From Nocardioidaceae bacterium (GTDB lineage Bacteria; Actinomycetota; Actinomycetes; Propionibacteriales; Nocardioidaceae), in assembly GCA_009780515.1 (NCBI GenBank), contig WQZX01000025.1, positions 1-41,307 on the forward strand: a stretch of 41,307 bases of DNA. Reading direction: 5' to 3'. Positions 16,718 to 24,421 of this stretch are shown in pieces (the first letter of the stretch is position 1; every line of letters begins with the position of its first letter). The notes under the pieces are model-generated. The model saw nothing but the letters and a program-made list of their open reading frames with translations, was not told the DNA's origin and ran no database searches. The position numbers were made by a program, and so were the translations under genes.

Positions 16718-17913
16718 CGCTGGGCCCCCTTGGGCTCGCGGGGGAGGCCGAGGATCCGCTCGGCCACGATGTTGCGCTGGATCTCGTTGGTGCCGGCGTA
16801 GATCGGTCCCGACAGGCTGAAGGTGTAGCCGTCGAGCCACCGGGAGTCGAGCTCGGCGTCCGGACCGAGGAGGTCGAGCGCGGTCTCGTGCAGCGCCACG
16901 TCGAGCTCGCTCCACCAGATCTTGTTCACGGACCCGGCGGCCCCGATGTCGCCCCCGCCGAGGAGCTTGCTGGCCGTTCCCCAGGTGTAGAGGCGGTAGG
17001 CCTCGGCCTTGATCCACGCGTCCACCACACGCGTGCCGGCATCGTCCACGCCGGTGGTCGAGGAGGTCGCGCTGCGACCGTCTCTGGACCCGGCGTACAG
17101 GTCGAGGAGGCGGTCTGCGGCGGCGGTGAACCGACCGGGGGAGCGCAGCGAGAGCCCGCGCTCGTTGCCGGCGGTGCTCATGGCCACGCGCCAGCCGTCG
17201 CCCGGCGCGCCGAGCACGTCGGAGTCGGGCACGAACACGTCGTCGAAGAAGATCTCGGCGAAACCCGCTTCGCCGTCGAGCTGCGCGATCGGCCGGATCG
17301 TGATGCCGGGGGCGTCGAGCGGGAACAGGAAGTAGGTCAGCCCGCGGTGGCGCTCGGCCTCGGGGTCCGAGCGGAAGAGGCCGAAGCCCCAGTGGGCGAG
17401 CGCAGCCCGGGAGGACCAGGTCTTCTGCCCGTTGAGCAACCACCCGCTCTGCTCTCCGGTGGTCGAGCCTGCCGAGACCCGTGTGGCGGTCGAGCGCAGC
17501 GAGGCGAGGTCGGAGCCGGCCTCGGGCTCCGACCAGCACTGGGCCCAGACCTTCTCGCCGGTCGCCATCGACGGCAGGAAGCGGTCCTGCTGCTGTTTCG
17601 TGCCGTGCTCGAACAGGATCGGCGAGAGCAGGAAGATGCCGTTCTGACCGACGCGCAGAGGAGCACCCGCGCGGTAGTACTCCTCCTCGAAGATCACCCA
17701 CTCGACCAGCGACGCGCCGCGACCGTGGTACTCCTCGGGCCACGACACGACCGACCACCGGTCCGCCGACAGGCGCGCCTCCCACTCACGGTGGGCCTCG
17801 AAGCCCGCGGGTGTGTCCAGCGACGGCAGCGGCTCGGCCGGCACGTTTGCCCCCAGCCAGGCGCGGGCCTCGTCGCGGAAGGCGATCTCGGCATCGGACA
17901 GGGTCAGGTCCAT
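16714..17913 (-). CDS. fadE31: Acyl-CoA dehydrogenase, FadE31-like, with repeat-derived insertions
   Basis: A 399-residue acyl-CoA dehydrogenase alpha-type subunit with WPEEYHGRGASLVEWVIFEE, AQCWSEPEAGSDLASLRS (FAD/substrate segment), NGQKTWSS, a candidate catalytic Glu in AGNERGLSL, and the C-terminal GTNEIQRNIVAERILGLPRE. It is about 20 residues longer than mycobacterial FadE31. Two stretches coincide with palindromic repeats on the opposite strand: SRDGRSATSSTTG (17055-17091) and RVSAGSTTG (17460-17480). Both lie in loop-like positions and keep the frame. The reading frame is otherwise intact, so the enzyme is probably functional. It starts at ATG 17913, overlapping the fadD3 stop as TGATG. 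Confidence 0.87.
   Translation of the reverse strand: MDLTLSDAEIAFRDEARAWLGANVPAEPLPSLDTPAGFEAHREWEARLSADRWSVVSWPEEYHGRGASLVEWVIFEEEYYRAGAPLRVGQNGIFLLSPILFEHGTKQQQDRFLPSMATGEKVWAQCWSEPEAGSDLASLRSTATRVSAGSTTGEQSGWLLNGQKTWSSRAALAHWGFGLFRSDPEAERHRGLTYFLFPLDAPGITIRPIAQLDGEAGFAEIFFDDVFVPDSDVLGAPGDGWRVAMSTAGNERGLSLRSPGRFTAAADRLLDLYAGSRDGRSATSSTTGVDDAGTRVVDAWIKAEAYRLYTWGTASKLLGGGDIGAAGSVNKIWWSELDVALHETALDLLGPDAELDSRWLDGYTFSLSGPIYAGTNEIQRNIVAERILGLPREPKGAQR
17055..17091. repeat. 37-nt palindromic repeat, copy 2, inside fadE31
   Basis: This copy differs from that at 3520-3556 at 3 of 37 positions. It lies wholly within the fadE31 coding region and adds a Ser/Gly/Thr-rich segment in the helical C-terminal domain, just before DAGTRVVDAWIKAEAYRLY, a region that is normally continuous helix in this family. 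Confidence 0.75.
17460..17480. repeat. Short form of the GGTCGAG...CGAGACC repeat inside fadE31
   Basis: The sequence begins TGGTCGAGCCTGCCGAGACC and consists of only the outer arms around a 5-nt loop. It lies in the fadE31 coding region before GEQSGWLLNGQKTWSS. It appears to be the minimal form of the 37-nt element. Confidence 0.6.
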
Positions 17914-19379
17914 CAGCGGTCCCTCAGCTGGTTCTTGAGCACCTTGCCCGACAGGTTGCGGGGGAGTGAGTCGACGATCTCCACGAGGCGGGGCACCTTG
18001 AAGTTGGCCAGCCGCTCCTTGGCGAACGCGATCAGGTCGTCGGCGGTGACCGAGCCGACGACGTACGCCTTGCCGACCTCGCCCATGCGCTCGTCATGGA
18101 CGCCGACGACGGCGACGTCGTCGACACCGGGCGCGCGCATGAGGGTCTGCTCGACCTCGGCCGGGTAGACGTTGAAGCCGCCGGAGATGTACATGTCCTT
18201 GAGCCGGTCGGTGATCGTCAGGTTGCCGTCGTCGTCGAGCACACCGACGTCGCCGGTGTGCAGCCAGCCGTCCGCGTCGATGGCCTCGGCCGTCGCCTCG
18301 GGGTCGTCGAGGTAGCCGAGCATGACATAGTCGCCGCGCACCAGGAGCTCGCCCTGCTCGCCGATGCTCGTCTCCATGTTCGGGATCGCGCGGCCGCAGG
18401 TGTTCGCGACGACCTCGGCCGGGTCGTCCTCGCGGCACATGGTCACGACCACCGCCTCGGTCATCCCGAAGGCGGTCACGACATGGTCGATGCCGAGCTC
18501 CTCGCGCATCCGCTCGATCAGCACCACCGGTACGACGGCCGCGCCGGTCACCGCGAGGCGCAGGCTGCTCAGGTCGTGGTCGGCGCGGGTCGGCGCGGAG
18601 AGGATGGACTGGTAGATCGTCGGTGCGCCCGGCAGCACGGTGATCTGCTCTCGCTCGATGAGCTCCATCGTCTCGTCGAGGTCGAAGGTGGCGACCGGGT
18701 AGAGCGTCGCTCCGGTCAGCAGGCCGACCAGGATGCCGACCTTGTAGCCGAAGGAGTGGAAGAAGGGGTTGACCACCAGGTAGCGGTCCTCGGCGTTCAC
18801 CCCGCCCAGCTGGGCCCACGCACGGGCGACGCCGATCGACTGGCGGTGGGCGCTCATCGCACCCTTGGGCCGTCCGGTGGTGCCGGATGTGAAGAGGATG
18901 TCGGCGACGTCGTCGGGAGAGACCCGTTCGGCGGCCAGGTCGATGTCCTCCGGCTCGCTCTCGATCATGCCGAGCCGCGCGATGTCGACGATGTCGTGCT
19001 CGCCGGGCCAGCTAGTCGCAGCCTCGAGGTCGGCGATCTGCGTCCGCCCGAGGAAGCCGTCTGCCACGACCACGATCGTGGGCCCGAGCCGGTCGACGAT
19101 GCCGGCCGCCTCGTGGCCGGTGTAGCGCGAGTTGAGCGGCACCAGGATGCCGCCGGCGTACGACACCGCGAGCGCGGCGACGACCCAGTCGAGGCTGTTC
19201 GGCGCCCAGATCGCGACGTGGCCACCGGACGCCAGGCCCCGGGCGCGATACCCGGCCGCGGTCTCGCGGACCCGCTCGAGCAGACCGGCGAAGCTGAGGG
19301 TCTGGTCGCCGTCGACGTACGCCGGCTTGTCGGCGTGCTGCTCGGCGGCGGCGCGGAGGAGCGCGGGGATGGTGTCCAC
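17913..19379 (-). CDS. fadD3: HIP-CoA synthetase
   Basis: A 488-residue AMP-forming acyl-CoA ligase. FadD3 activates HIP, the C/D-ring propionate left after HsaD, and so commits it to the KstR2-controlled part of the pathway; HIP-CoA is the KstR2 inducer. DILFTSGTTGRPKGAMSAHR is the P-loop, FGMTEAVVVTM motif A5, GWLHTGDVGVLDDDG motif A7, and LPRNLSGKVLKNQLR carries the C-terminal catalytic Lys. The likely start is GTG 19379 (VDTIPALLRAAAEQH aligns with the family N-terminus); TTG codons at 19391 and 19397 are in frame but lie inside the operator palindrome. Identity as FadD3 is supported by the following fadE31-32-33 order. Confidence 0.92.
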   Translation of the reverse strand: MDTIPALLRAAAEQHADKPAYVDGDQTLSFAGLLERVRETAAGYRARGLASGGHVAIWAPNSLDWVVAALAVSYAGGILVPLNSRYTGHEAAGIVDRLGPTIVVVADGFLGRTQIADLEAATSWPGEHDIVDIARLGMIESEPEDIDLAAERVSPDDVADILFTSGTTGRPKGAMSAHRQSIGVARAWAQLGGVNAEDRYLVVNPFFHSFGYKVGILVGLLTGATLYPVATFDLDETMELIEREQITVLPGAPTIYQSILSAPTRADHDLSSLRLAVTGAAVVPVVLIERMREELGIDHVVTAFGMTEAVVVTMCREDDPAEVVANTCGRAIPNMETSIGEQGELLVRGDYVMLGYLDDPEATAEAIDADGWLHTGDVGVLDDDGNLTITDRLKDMYISGGFNVYPAEVEQTLMRAPGVDDVAVVGVHDERMGEVGKAYVVGSVTADDLIAFAKERLANFKVPRLVEIVDSLPRNLSGKVLKNQLRDR

Positions 19380-19381
19380 GG

Positions 19382-19421
19382 GCAGCCACCCTACCAAGCA
19401 TTTGCTTGGTAGGGTGGCTGC
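19382..19421. promoter_or_regulatory. 40-bp palindromic operator at the fadD3 start (KstR2-type candidate)
   Basis: The 20-bp core TACCAAGCATTTGCTTGGTA (19392-19411) is extended on both sides to a perfect inverted repeat with 19-bp arms, each arm being GCAGCCACCCTACCAAGCA or its complement, around a central TT. It starts 3 bp from the fadD3 GTG. The same 20-mer controls two other HIP operons here. Its CAAG and CTTG half-sites are 6 bp apart, not 2 bp as in the published mycobacterial KstR2 motif AnCAAGnnCTTGnT. Confidence 0.75.
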
Positions 19422-19437
19422 TGTCGGGCGGTGGCGG

Positions 19438-21534
19438 TCAGCCGATGTGCACCCGTACGTCGTGCACGTGGCTGCCGATCTTCACGCCGAGGTTCCACGT
19501 GAGGCCCTTGCCGCCCGGCATCGTCACGGTGATCGCCCAGGTGTCCGGGCCGATCTTCTTGAAGTAGTTGTCGAGCCCGGCGGGGTGGCGGGGTGCCACG
19601 GCCGCGTCGACGTACCTCGGGCGGCTGGCGGCGTGGACCACGAGGCTGTAGGCCTTGCCGGCCTTCACCTGGAACGTCCCGTTGCGGTAGCCCGCGTCGA
19701 CGACGTACGTCGAGAGCACGTGGTAGCTGCCGCGCACGCTGTGCCTGTTGCCGGCCTTGTCGGTCGCGGTCGCCGTGTAGTGCGTGACGCCGGCGTGGGT
19801 CCGGCTCACCACCTTGCAGGTGGCGATGCCGGAGAGCGCGTCGGCCCCGACGCAGTGCGCCGCGGGCGCCTTCCCGTCGTACGTCGCACCGTTGCGGATG
19901 CCCGTGACGCGCACCCGCGGAGCAGTGCGGTCGACGTTCAGGCCGGTGAGCGACACGGTGGCCGCTCCGCCGTCGTCGGCGGTGATGGTGCGCGTGACCG
20001 ACCCGCCGGCGACGTTGCGTGCGATCGTGACCGGGGACGGGCACGGTGCGGAGAGCGCTGCACCGTCGGTGTGGCAGGTGAACAGGACTCGCACAGGGGT
20101 GCGGTACCACCGGAAGCGCGACTTCGGCCGGCTGCTGGTCACCTTCGCGGTGATCGCCGGGTCGTTGCGCGAGGTCGAGCCCGAGGACCCGGCGAAGTCG
20201 GTGTCGCCGGAGTACGTCGCAGCGACCTGCTGGCTGGCGCCGGTGGGGAGCGGGTAGTCGAGCGTGGCGGTGCCGCTGTCCACGCTGGCGGTGCCGACGA
20301 CGTCGGCACCGACCTGGAAGGTCACGGTGCCGCTCGGGTCGCCGGCGCCGGGGGACGAGACCGCGACGTCAGCGGTGATCGTGGTCGGCTGGACAGACAC
20401 CGAGGTCGTCGTCGCGGCCTGATCGACCGTGACGGACACGGTGCTCGACGCCGCGCTGTAGTCGTCGGTAGCGGCCTGGTCGGCCTCGACGGTGCAGGTT
20501 CCGGGGTGCAGGTAGGTCACCGTGGTGTCGGAGACGGAGCAGGCGTCGGTGGTGTCGGACTGGTAGCTGATCACACCGGTGTCGCTCGACTGGTCGCCGG
20601 TGGCGGCGACCGTGTCGGTCGCGCCCACGACACCGTCGTCGGTCGGCCCCGTGACGGTCACCGTCGGTGCGGCCTTGTCCACGGTCATCGTGTAGTCGTG
20701 GCTGCCCGTCAACGGCGTGCTCGAGGAGTCGGTCGCGGTGACGGTGAAGTCGGCGTCGCCGGCCGCGCTCGGCGTACCGGTGATGGCGCCGGTGGTGGCG
20801 TCGAGGGAGAGCCCGTCGGGCAGCGTCCCGGCCGTGACGGCGTAGGAGTAGGGCGCCGTGCCGCCGGTCGCCGCGACGCTGCCGGTGTAGGAGCTGCCGT
20901 AGGTGGCGTCGGCGAGAGAAGCGGGCAGGACGGGAGAGTCGAGAACGACGGAGACGTCGTCGGCGAGCTCGTAGCCCTCTGCGTCGTAGCCGCCGATGTT
21001 CAGGACGGGCGCACTGCTGCCGGCGGTGAAGGTCACCGAGTACTGCGTCCACTGGGAGAGGACGACGTTCGTCTGGTCGACCAGGGTCTCGGTGCCGTCG
21101 GCGGTGCCGGTGACGGTGGACTTGAGATGGGTCGGCTCGCCCATCCAGTTGATGTTGGTGGACCAGAACGACGCGGTGTAGGTCGCGCCCGGCACCGTGC
21201 CGCTGATCGCCTGGGAGATCGTGTCGTCCTGCTGTGCGGTGTTGCCCAGGTAGAGCGCGTTCTGCCCGGTCCGGGCGTTGGCAGGCGTGACGTCGACCCA
21301 GGCGCCGCTCGCGGCCTGTGTCCAGGTCCAGCCGGACGGGGTGACGTTGTGGCCGGTGGGCGAGCTCTCGAAGCCGCAGTCGGTGACGAGGTTGCCGGCG
21401 ACACCGCAGGTGTCGTCGGCGTGGGCGGCGGTGGCGGTGGTCGCCACGACGGCGAGTGGCGCAGCCGTGACTGCGACGGCGGTGAGTAGGCGGCCGACGA
21501 GGCGTCGGCGGAGTTGGGTGCCTGGGGGCAGCAT
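19438..21534 (-). CDS. Large secreted Ig-like domain protein
   Basis: A 698-residue exported protein. Residues 1-40 are a signal peptide with a twin-Arg-like start (RRRLVGRLL) and an AHA cleavage site. A Cys-bracketed jelly-roll-like domain follows (CGVAGNLVTDCGFESSPTG and on to about 205), resembling DUF642/carbohydrate-binding modules. Then come a putative-Ig repeat (YSYAVTAGTLPDGLSLDATT, about 206-290), a second Ig-like domain with paired Cys, a Big-type domain (SGTVTFQVGADVVGTASVDS), and C-terminal modules with NVDRTAPRVRVTGI. No anchor or LPXTG motif is seen, so it is probably released. GAAGGG lies 9 nt before the ATG. It separates fadD3 from fadE30, which are neighbours in mycobacteria, so it is an insertion. 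The role is unknown; adhesion or polysaccharide binding is plausible. Confidence 0.82.
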   Translation of the reverse strand: MLPPGTQLRRRLVGRLLTAVAVTAAPLAVVATTATAAHADDTCGVAGNLVTDCGFESSPTGHNVTPSGWTWTQAASGAWVDVTPANARTGQNALYLGNTAQQDDTISQAISGTVPGATYTASFWSTNINWMGEPTHLKSTVTGTADGTETLVDQTNVVLSQWTQYSVTFTAGSSAPVLNIGGYDAEGYELADDVSVVLDSPVLPASLADATYGSSYTGSVAATGGTAPYSYAVTAGTLPDGLSLDATTGAITGTPSAAGDADFTVTATDSSSTPLTGSHDYTMTVDKAAPTVTVTGPTDDGVVGATDTVAATGDQSSDTGVISYQSDTTDACSVSDTTVTYLHPGTCTVEADQAATDDYSAASSTVSVTVDQAATTTSVSVQPTTITADVAVSSPGAGDPSGTVTFQVGADVVGTASVDSGTATLDYPLPTGASQQVAATYSGDTDFAGSSGSTSRNDPAITAKVTSSRPKSRFRWYRTPVRVLFTCHTDGAALSAPCPSPVTIARNVAGGSVTRTITADDGGAATVSLTGLNVDRTAPRVRVTGIRNGATYDGKAPAAHCVGADALSGIATCKVVSRTHAGVTHYTATATDKAGNRHSVRGSYHVLSTYVVDAGYRNGTFQVKAGKAYSLVVHAASRPRYVDAAVAPRHPAGLDNYFKKIGPDTWAITVTMPGGKGLTWNLGVKIGSHVHDVRVHIG

Positions 21535-21766
21535 TGGACGGACCCTTCGGGTGTGAGCGCGCGCCAAGACAGGATCGACCAGGCGGGAGGCCGATAGCGG
21601 CCCGAGAGGGGATCTGTGCGAATGGCTCCGATCCGACCGGATGGACCGGGATGCGTGTGTTGGTACAGACGCTAGGCGCCCGTCGGACCCCGCGCAGGAG
21701 AACGACCGAGGATAAAGGAAACCGGGACAAGATCCCGATGCTCGGGCCGGGGGAACGGCGTCCGGA
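21535..21766. other. Intergenic region with the promoter of the secreted protein
   Basis: No gene is seen. On the minus strand it would be the leader of the secreted protein. It contains a short inverted repeat CGGGACAAGATCCCG (21723-21737). TTTATCCT, read on the minus strand near 21713-21720, is the only AT-rich hexamer-like element. No recognisable riboswitch fold could be picked out by eye. Confidence 0.35.
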
Positions 21767-21790
21767 CCTACCAAGCAAATGCTTGGTAGG
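21767..21790. promoter_or_regulatory. KstR2-type candidate operator of the fadE30 operon
   Basis: A perfect 24-bp inverted repeat whose core, TACCAAGCAAATGCTTGGTA (21769-21788), is the exact reverse complement of the fadD3 operator core. It ends 8 bp before the fadE30 GTG, so it must overlap the promoter or the start of a leaderless transcript. KstR2 is the third gene of this operon, which would make the loop autoregulatory. Confidence 0.77.
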
Positions 21791-21798
21791 GTTGGGAT

Positions 21799-23010
21799 GT
21801 GGACCTGACCGAGATGCCGGAGGACCGCGCCTTCCGTGAGGAGGTGCGCACCTGGCTTGCCGACAACCTGACCGGCGAGTGGGCGGCGCTGAAGGGTCTC
21901 GGCGGTCCGGGGCGCGAGCACGAGGCCCACGCCGAGCGGCTGGCCTGGAACCGCCACCTCGCCGCCCACGGCTGGACCGCGGTCGGCTGGCCCGAGCAGT
22001 ACGGCGGGCGCGGGCTGAACCTGTGGCAGCAGGTGATCTTCCACGAGGAGTACGCCCGGTCGGGCGCGCCGGCAGGGGTGAACCACCTCGGTGAGCAGCT
22101 GCTCGGCCCGACGCTGATCGCGTTCGGCACCGACGAGCAGCAGGCGCGGTTCCTGCCGCCGATCCGCGACGTCGAGGAGCTGTGGGCGCAGGGCTACTCC
22201 GAGCCGGACGCCGGCTCCGACCTCGCCAACGTGCAGACAAGGGCCCGGCTCGAGGCTGCGACGGGCTCGGGGACCGAGGGGGAGTGGGTGATCGACGGCC
22301 AGAAGGTCTGGACCTCGCTCGCGCACCTGTCGGACTGGTGCTTCGTCGTCGCCCGGACCGACGCGGGCTCGCAGCGCCACCACGGGCTGTCCTTCCTGCT
22401 GGTGCCGCTGCGGCAGGACGGTGTCGAGATCCGGCCGATCGAGCAGCTGACGTCGGGCTCGGAGTTCAACGAGGTCTTCTTCACCGGCGCGCGGACCGAT
22501 GCGGCGAACGTCGTCGGTGAGCCGGGCGCCGGATGGGGCGTCGCGATGGGCCTGCTCGGCTTCGAGCGGGGCGTCTCGACCCTGGGCCAGACGGTGGGGT
22601 TCGCCCGCGAGCTCGACTCGGTCGTCGCCCGGGCCCGCTCCAACGGCGCGATCGACGACCCTCTGGTCCGCGACCGTCTGGCCGGCCTGAAGGCCGAGCT
22701 GATCGCGATCCGTGCCTTCGCGCTCCGCACCCTCTCGCTGGTCCAGGCCGGCGAGGACTCCGCCGCCGGTGGCGGCGCGGGGTCGATCTTCAAGCTCGCC
22801 TGGGCAGGCTGGCACAAGCGCCTGGGCGAGGTCGCCATGGAGGTCGCCGGTGCCGAGGGCCTGGTCGCGGGTCCCGGCTACGACCTCGACGCCCACCAGA
22901 GGCTCTTCCTCTTCTCCCGCGCCGACACCCTGTACGGCGGGAGCGACGAGATCCAGAAGAACATCCTCGCCGAGCGCGTGCTCGGCCTGCCCCGAGAGGC
23001 CCGTGCATGA
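21799..23010 (+). CDS. fadE30: Acyl-CoA dehydrogenase, IpdE1/FadE30
   Basis: A 403-residue acyl-CoA dehydrogenase alpha-type subunit. In mycobacteria FadE30 (IpdE1) forms a heteromer with FadE33 (IpdE2) that dehydrogenates the propionyl side chain of 5-OH-HIP-CoA. Landmarks are AVGWPEQYGGRGLNLWQQVI, YSEPDAGSDLANVQT, DGQKVWTSLAH, a candidate catalytic Glu in LGFERGVSTL, and YGGSDEIQKNILAERVLGLP at the C-terminus. The start is GTG 21799, 8 bp after the operator; no Shine-Dalgarno is present, suggesting leaderless translation. It overlaps the next gene by ATGA. As in mycobacteria, it and fadE33 belong to separate transcription units. Confidence 0.92.
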   Translation: MDLTEMPEDRAFREEVRTWLADNLTGEWAALKGLGGPGREHEAHAERLAWNRHLAAHGWTAVGWPEQYGGRGLNLWQQVIFHEEYARSGAPAGVNHLGEQLLGPTLIAFGTDEQQARFLPPIRDVEELWAQGYSEPDAGSDLANVQTRARLEAATGSGTEGEWVIDGQKVWTSLAHLSDWCFVVARTDAGSQRHHGLSFLLVPLRQDGVEIRPIEQLTSGSEFNEVFFTGARTDAANVVGEPGAGWGVAMGLLGFERGVSTLGQTVGFARELDSVVARARSNGAIDDPLVRDRLAGLKAELIAIRAFALRTLSLVQAGEDSAAGGGAGSIFKLAWAGWHKRLGEVAMEVAGAEGLVAGPGYDLDAHQRLFLFSRADTLYGGSDEIQKNILAERVLGLPREARA

Positions 23011-23810
23011 GCGTCACCCGTTCCGAGCAGCCCACCCCCGACTACGTGCCCGGTCACGACCTCCTGGCGGGCAAGGTCGTGGTCGTCACGGCTGCCGCCG
23101 GCGCCGGCATCGGTGCGGCCGTCGTACGACGAGCGCTGGAGGAGGGCGCGAAGGCGGTCGTCTTCTCCGACACCCACGAGCGCAGGCTCGCGGAGGCCGA
23201 GGAGGTCCTGGCCGGCGAGTTCGGCGCCGACCGGGTGCGGCAGCTGGTGTGCGACGTGACCCGGGAGGCCGACGTGCAGGCCCTGCTCGACGCGGCCGAG
23301 GACCTCGGTGGGGTCGACGTGATGGTCAACAACGCCGGCCTGGGCGGCACCTCGGACATCCTCGCGATGGGCGACGACGAGTGGGGCCGGGTCATCGACA
23401 TCACGCTCACCGGCACGATGCGCTGCACCCGGGCCGCGGGCACCCGCTTCGTCGCGGCCGGGCGGAAGGGCGTCATCGTCAACAACGCCTCGGTGATCGG
23501 CTGGCGGGCGCAGGAGGGGCAGGCGCACTACGCCGCGGCGAAGGCAGGCGTCATGGCGCTGACCCGCTGCGCTGCGCTGGACCTCGCCCCGCACGGCATC
23601 CGCGTCAACGCGGTGTCGCCGAGCCTGGCGATGCACCCGTTCCTGGAGAAGGTGACCTCGCCCGAGCTGCTCGTCGAGCTCAAGCAGCGCGAGGCCTTCG
23701 GACGTGCCGCAGCCCCGTGGGAGGTCGCGAACGTGATGGTGTTCCTCGCGAGCGACTACTCGTCGTACCTGACCGGAGAGGTGCTCAGTGTCAGCAGCCA
23801 GCACGCGTAG
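23007..23810 (+). CDS. ipdF: Short-chain dehydrogenase, IpdF (Rv3559c)-like
   Basis: A 267-residue classical SDR. The N-terminus has the cofactor motif VTAAAGAGIGAAVV (a variant TGxxxGIG), then VNNAGLGG, the catalytic Ser in NNASVIGW and the YAAAK catalytic pair. It sits between fadE30 and kstR2 as Rv3559c does, where the enzyme (IpdF) is assigned to oxidation of a beta-hydroxyacyl-CoA during removal of the HIP-CoA side chain. The start overlaps the fadE30 stop (ATGA) and the C-terminus overlaps kstR2 by 23 nt. The exact substrate is inferred from context. Confidence 0.88.
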   Translation: MSVTRSEQPTPDYVPGHDLLAGKVVVVTAAAGAGIGAAVVRRALEEGAKAVVFSDTHERRLAEAEEVLAGEFGADRVRQLVCDVTREADVQALLDAAEDLGGVDVMVNNAGLGGTSDILAMGDDEWGRVIDITLTGTMRCTRAAGTRFVAAGRKGVIVNNASVIGWRAQEGQAHYAAAKAGVMALTRCAALDLAPHGIRVNAVSPSLAMHPFLEKVTSPELLVELKQREAFGRAAAPWEVANVMVFLASDYSSYLTGEVLSVSSQHA

Positions 23811-24420
23811 GGACGAGCTGCTCGCCATCGCCGGCGAGCGGTTCGCGACGCAGGGATACAAGTTCACGACGGTGCGCGACATCGCCGACGCGGCCGGCAT
23901 CCTCTCGGGCAGCCTCTACCACCACTTCGACTCCAAGGAGTCGATGGTCGACGAGCTGCTGCGCGACTTCCAGGACCAGCTCTTCGGTCAGTACGACGAG
24001 ATCCTGGCGAGCGACGACGACGCGCGCACCAAGCTGGAGCGGGCCTTCCGGGTCTCGTTCGAGGCGATCGAGAACCACCCGCACGAGGTGGCGATCTTCC
24101 AGAACGACGCCGACCACCTCGGCCGGCTCGACGGCTTCGGCTACCTCGCCGACCGCAACGCGCAGTCGCGCCAGGTCTGGATCACGCTCCTCGAGGAGGG
24201 TGTCGCGTCCGGGGTGCTCCGTGCGGATCTCGACATCACGCTGACCTACCGATTCATCCGCGACACGGTATGGGTGGCTGTCCGCTGGTACCGCCCCGGC
24301 GGCGGGCTCACCCACACCGAGGTCGCCGACCAGTACGTCCGGATCCTGCTCGACGGGATCGCCACCGATGGTCGAGGAGCCCGTGCAGCGACCGTCTCGA
24401 GACCCAGGAAGAGGAAGTGA
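23788..24420 (+). CDS. kstR2: TetR-family repressor KstR2
   Basis: A 210-residue TetR regulator. The N-terminal HTH spans about residues 8-55 (LLAIAGERFATQGYKFTTVR, then IADAAGILSGSLYHHFDSKE), followed by an all-helical ligand domain that in mycobacteria binds HIP-CoA and releases DNA. Position after fadE30-ipdF and before fadA6 equals Rv3557c. The GTG start lies 23 nt inside ipdF. The last dozen or so residues (about [16 protein letters not shown]) are encoded by a copy of the 37-nt palindromic repeat, giving a basic tail beyond the usual end near 200 residues. Likely targets are the palindromes at 19382, 21767 and 30241. Confidence 0.9.
   Translation: MSAASTRRDELLAIAGERFATQGYKFTTVRDIADAAGILSGSLYHHFDSKESMVDELLRDFQDQLFGQYDEILASDDDARTKLERAFRVSFEAIENHPHEVAIFQNDADHLGRLDGFGYLADRNAQSRQVWITLLEEGVASGVLRADLDITLTYRFIRDTVWVAVRWYRPGGGLTHTEVADQYVRILLDGIATDGRGARAATVSRPRKRK
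24369..24405. repeat. 37-nt palindromic repeat, copy 3, encoding the KstR2 C-terminus
   Basis: It differs from the copy at 3520-3556 at 3 of 37 positions, all in the inner stem, so the outer arms are kept while the inner hairpin is weakened. It supplies the last codons of kstR2 and ends 16 bp before the fadA6 start, a spacing to the next gene identical to that of copy 1 before hsaG. Confidence 0.77.
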
Positions 24421-24421
24421 C

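Noticed and set aside
21535..21766. Long leader of the secreted Ig-like protein considered as a cyclic-dinucleotide riboswitch.
   Set aside because: Only a 5-bp inverted repeat was found and no consensus riboswitch motif was recognised; a covariance-model search would be needed.
19438..22896. A 1152-codon minus-strand frame joining the secreted Ig-like protein to sequence antisense to fadE30.
   Set aside because: The signal peptide at 21534 marks the true start; upstream residues are antisense shadow and would cross the fadE30 operator.
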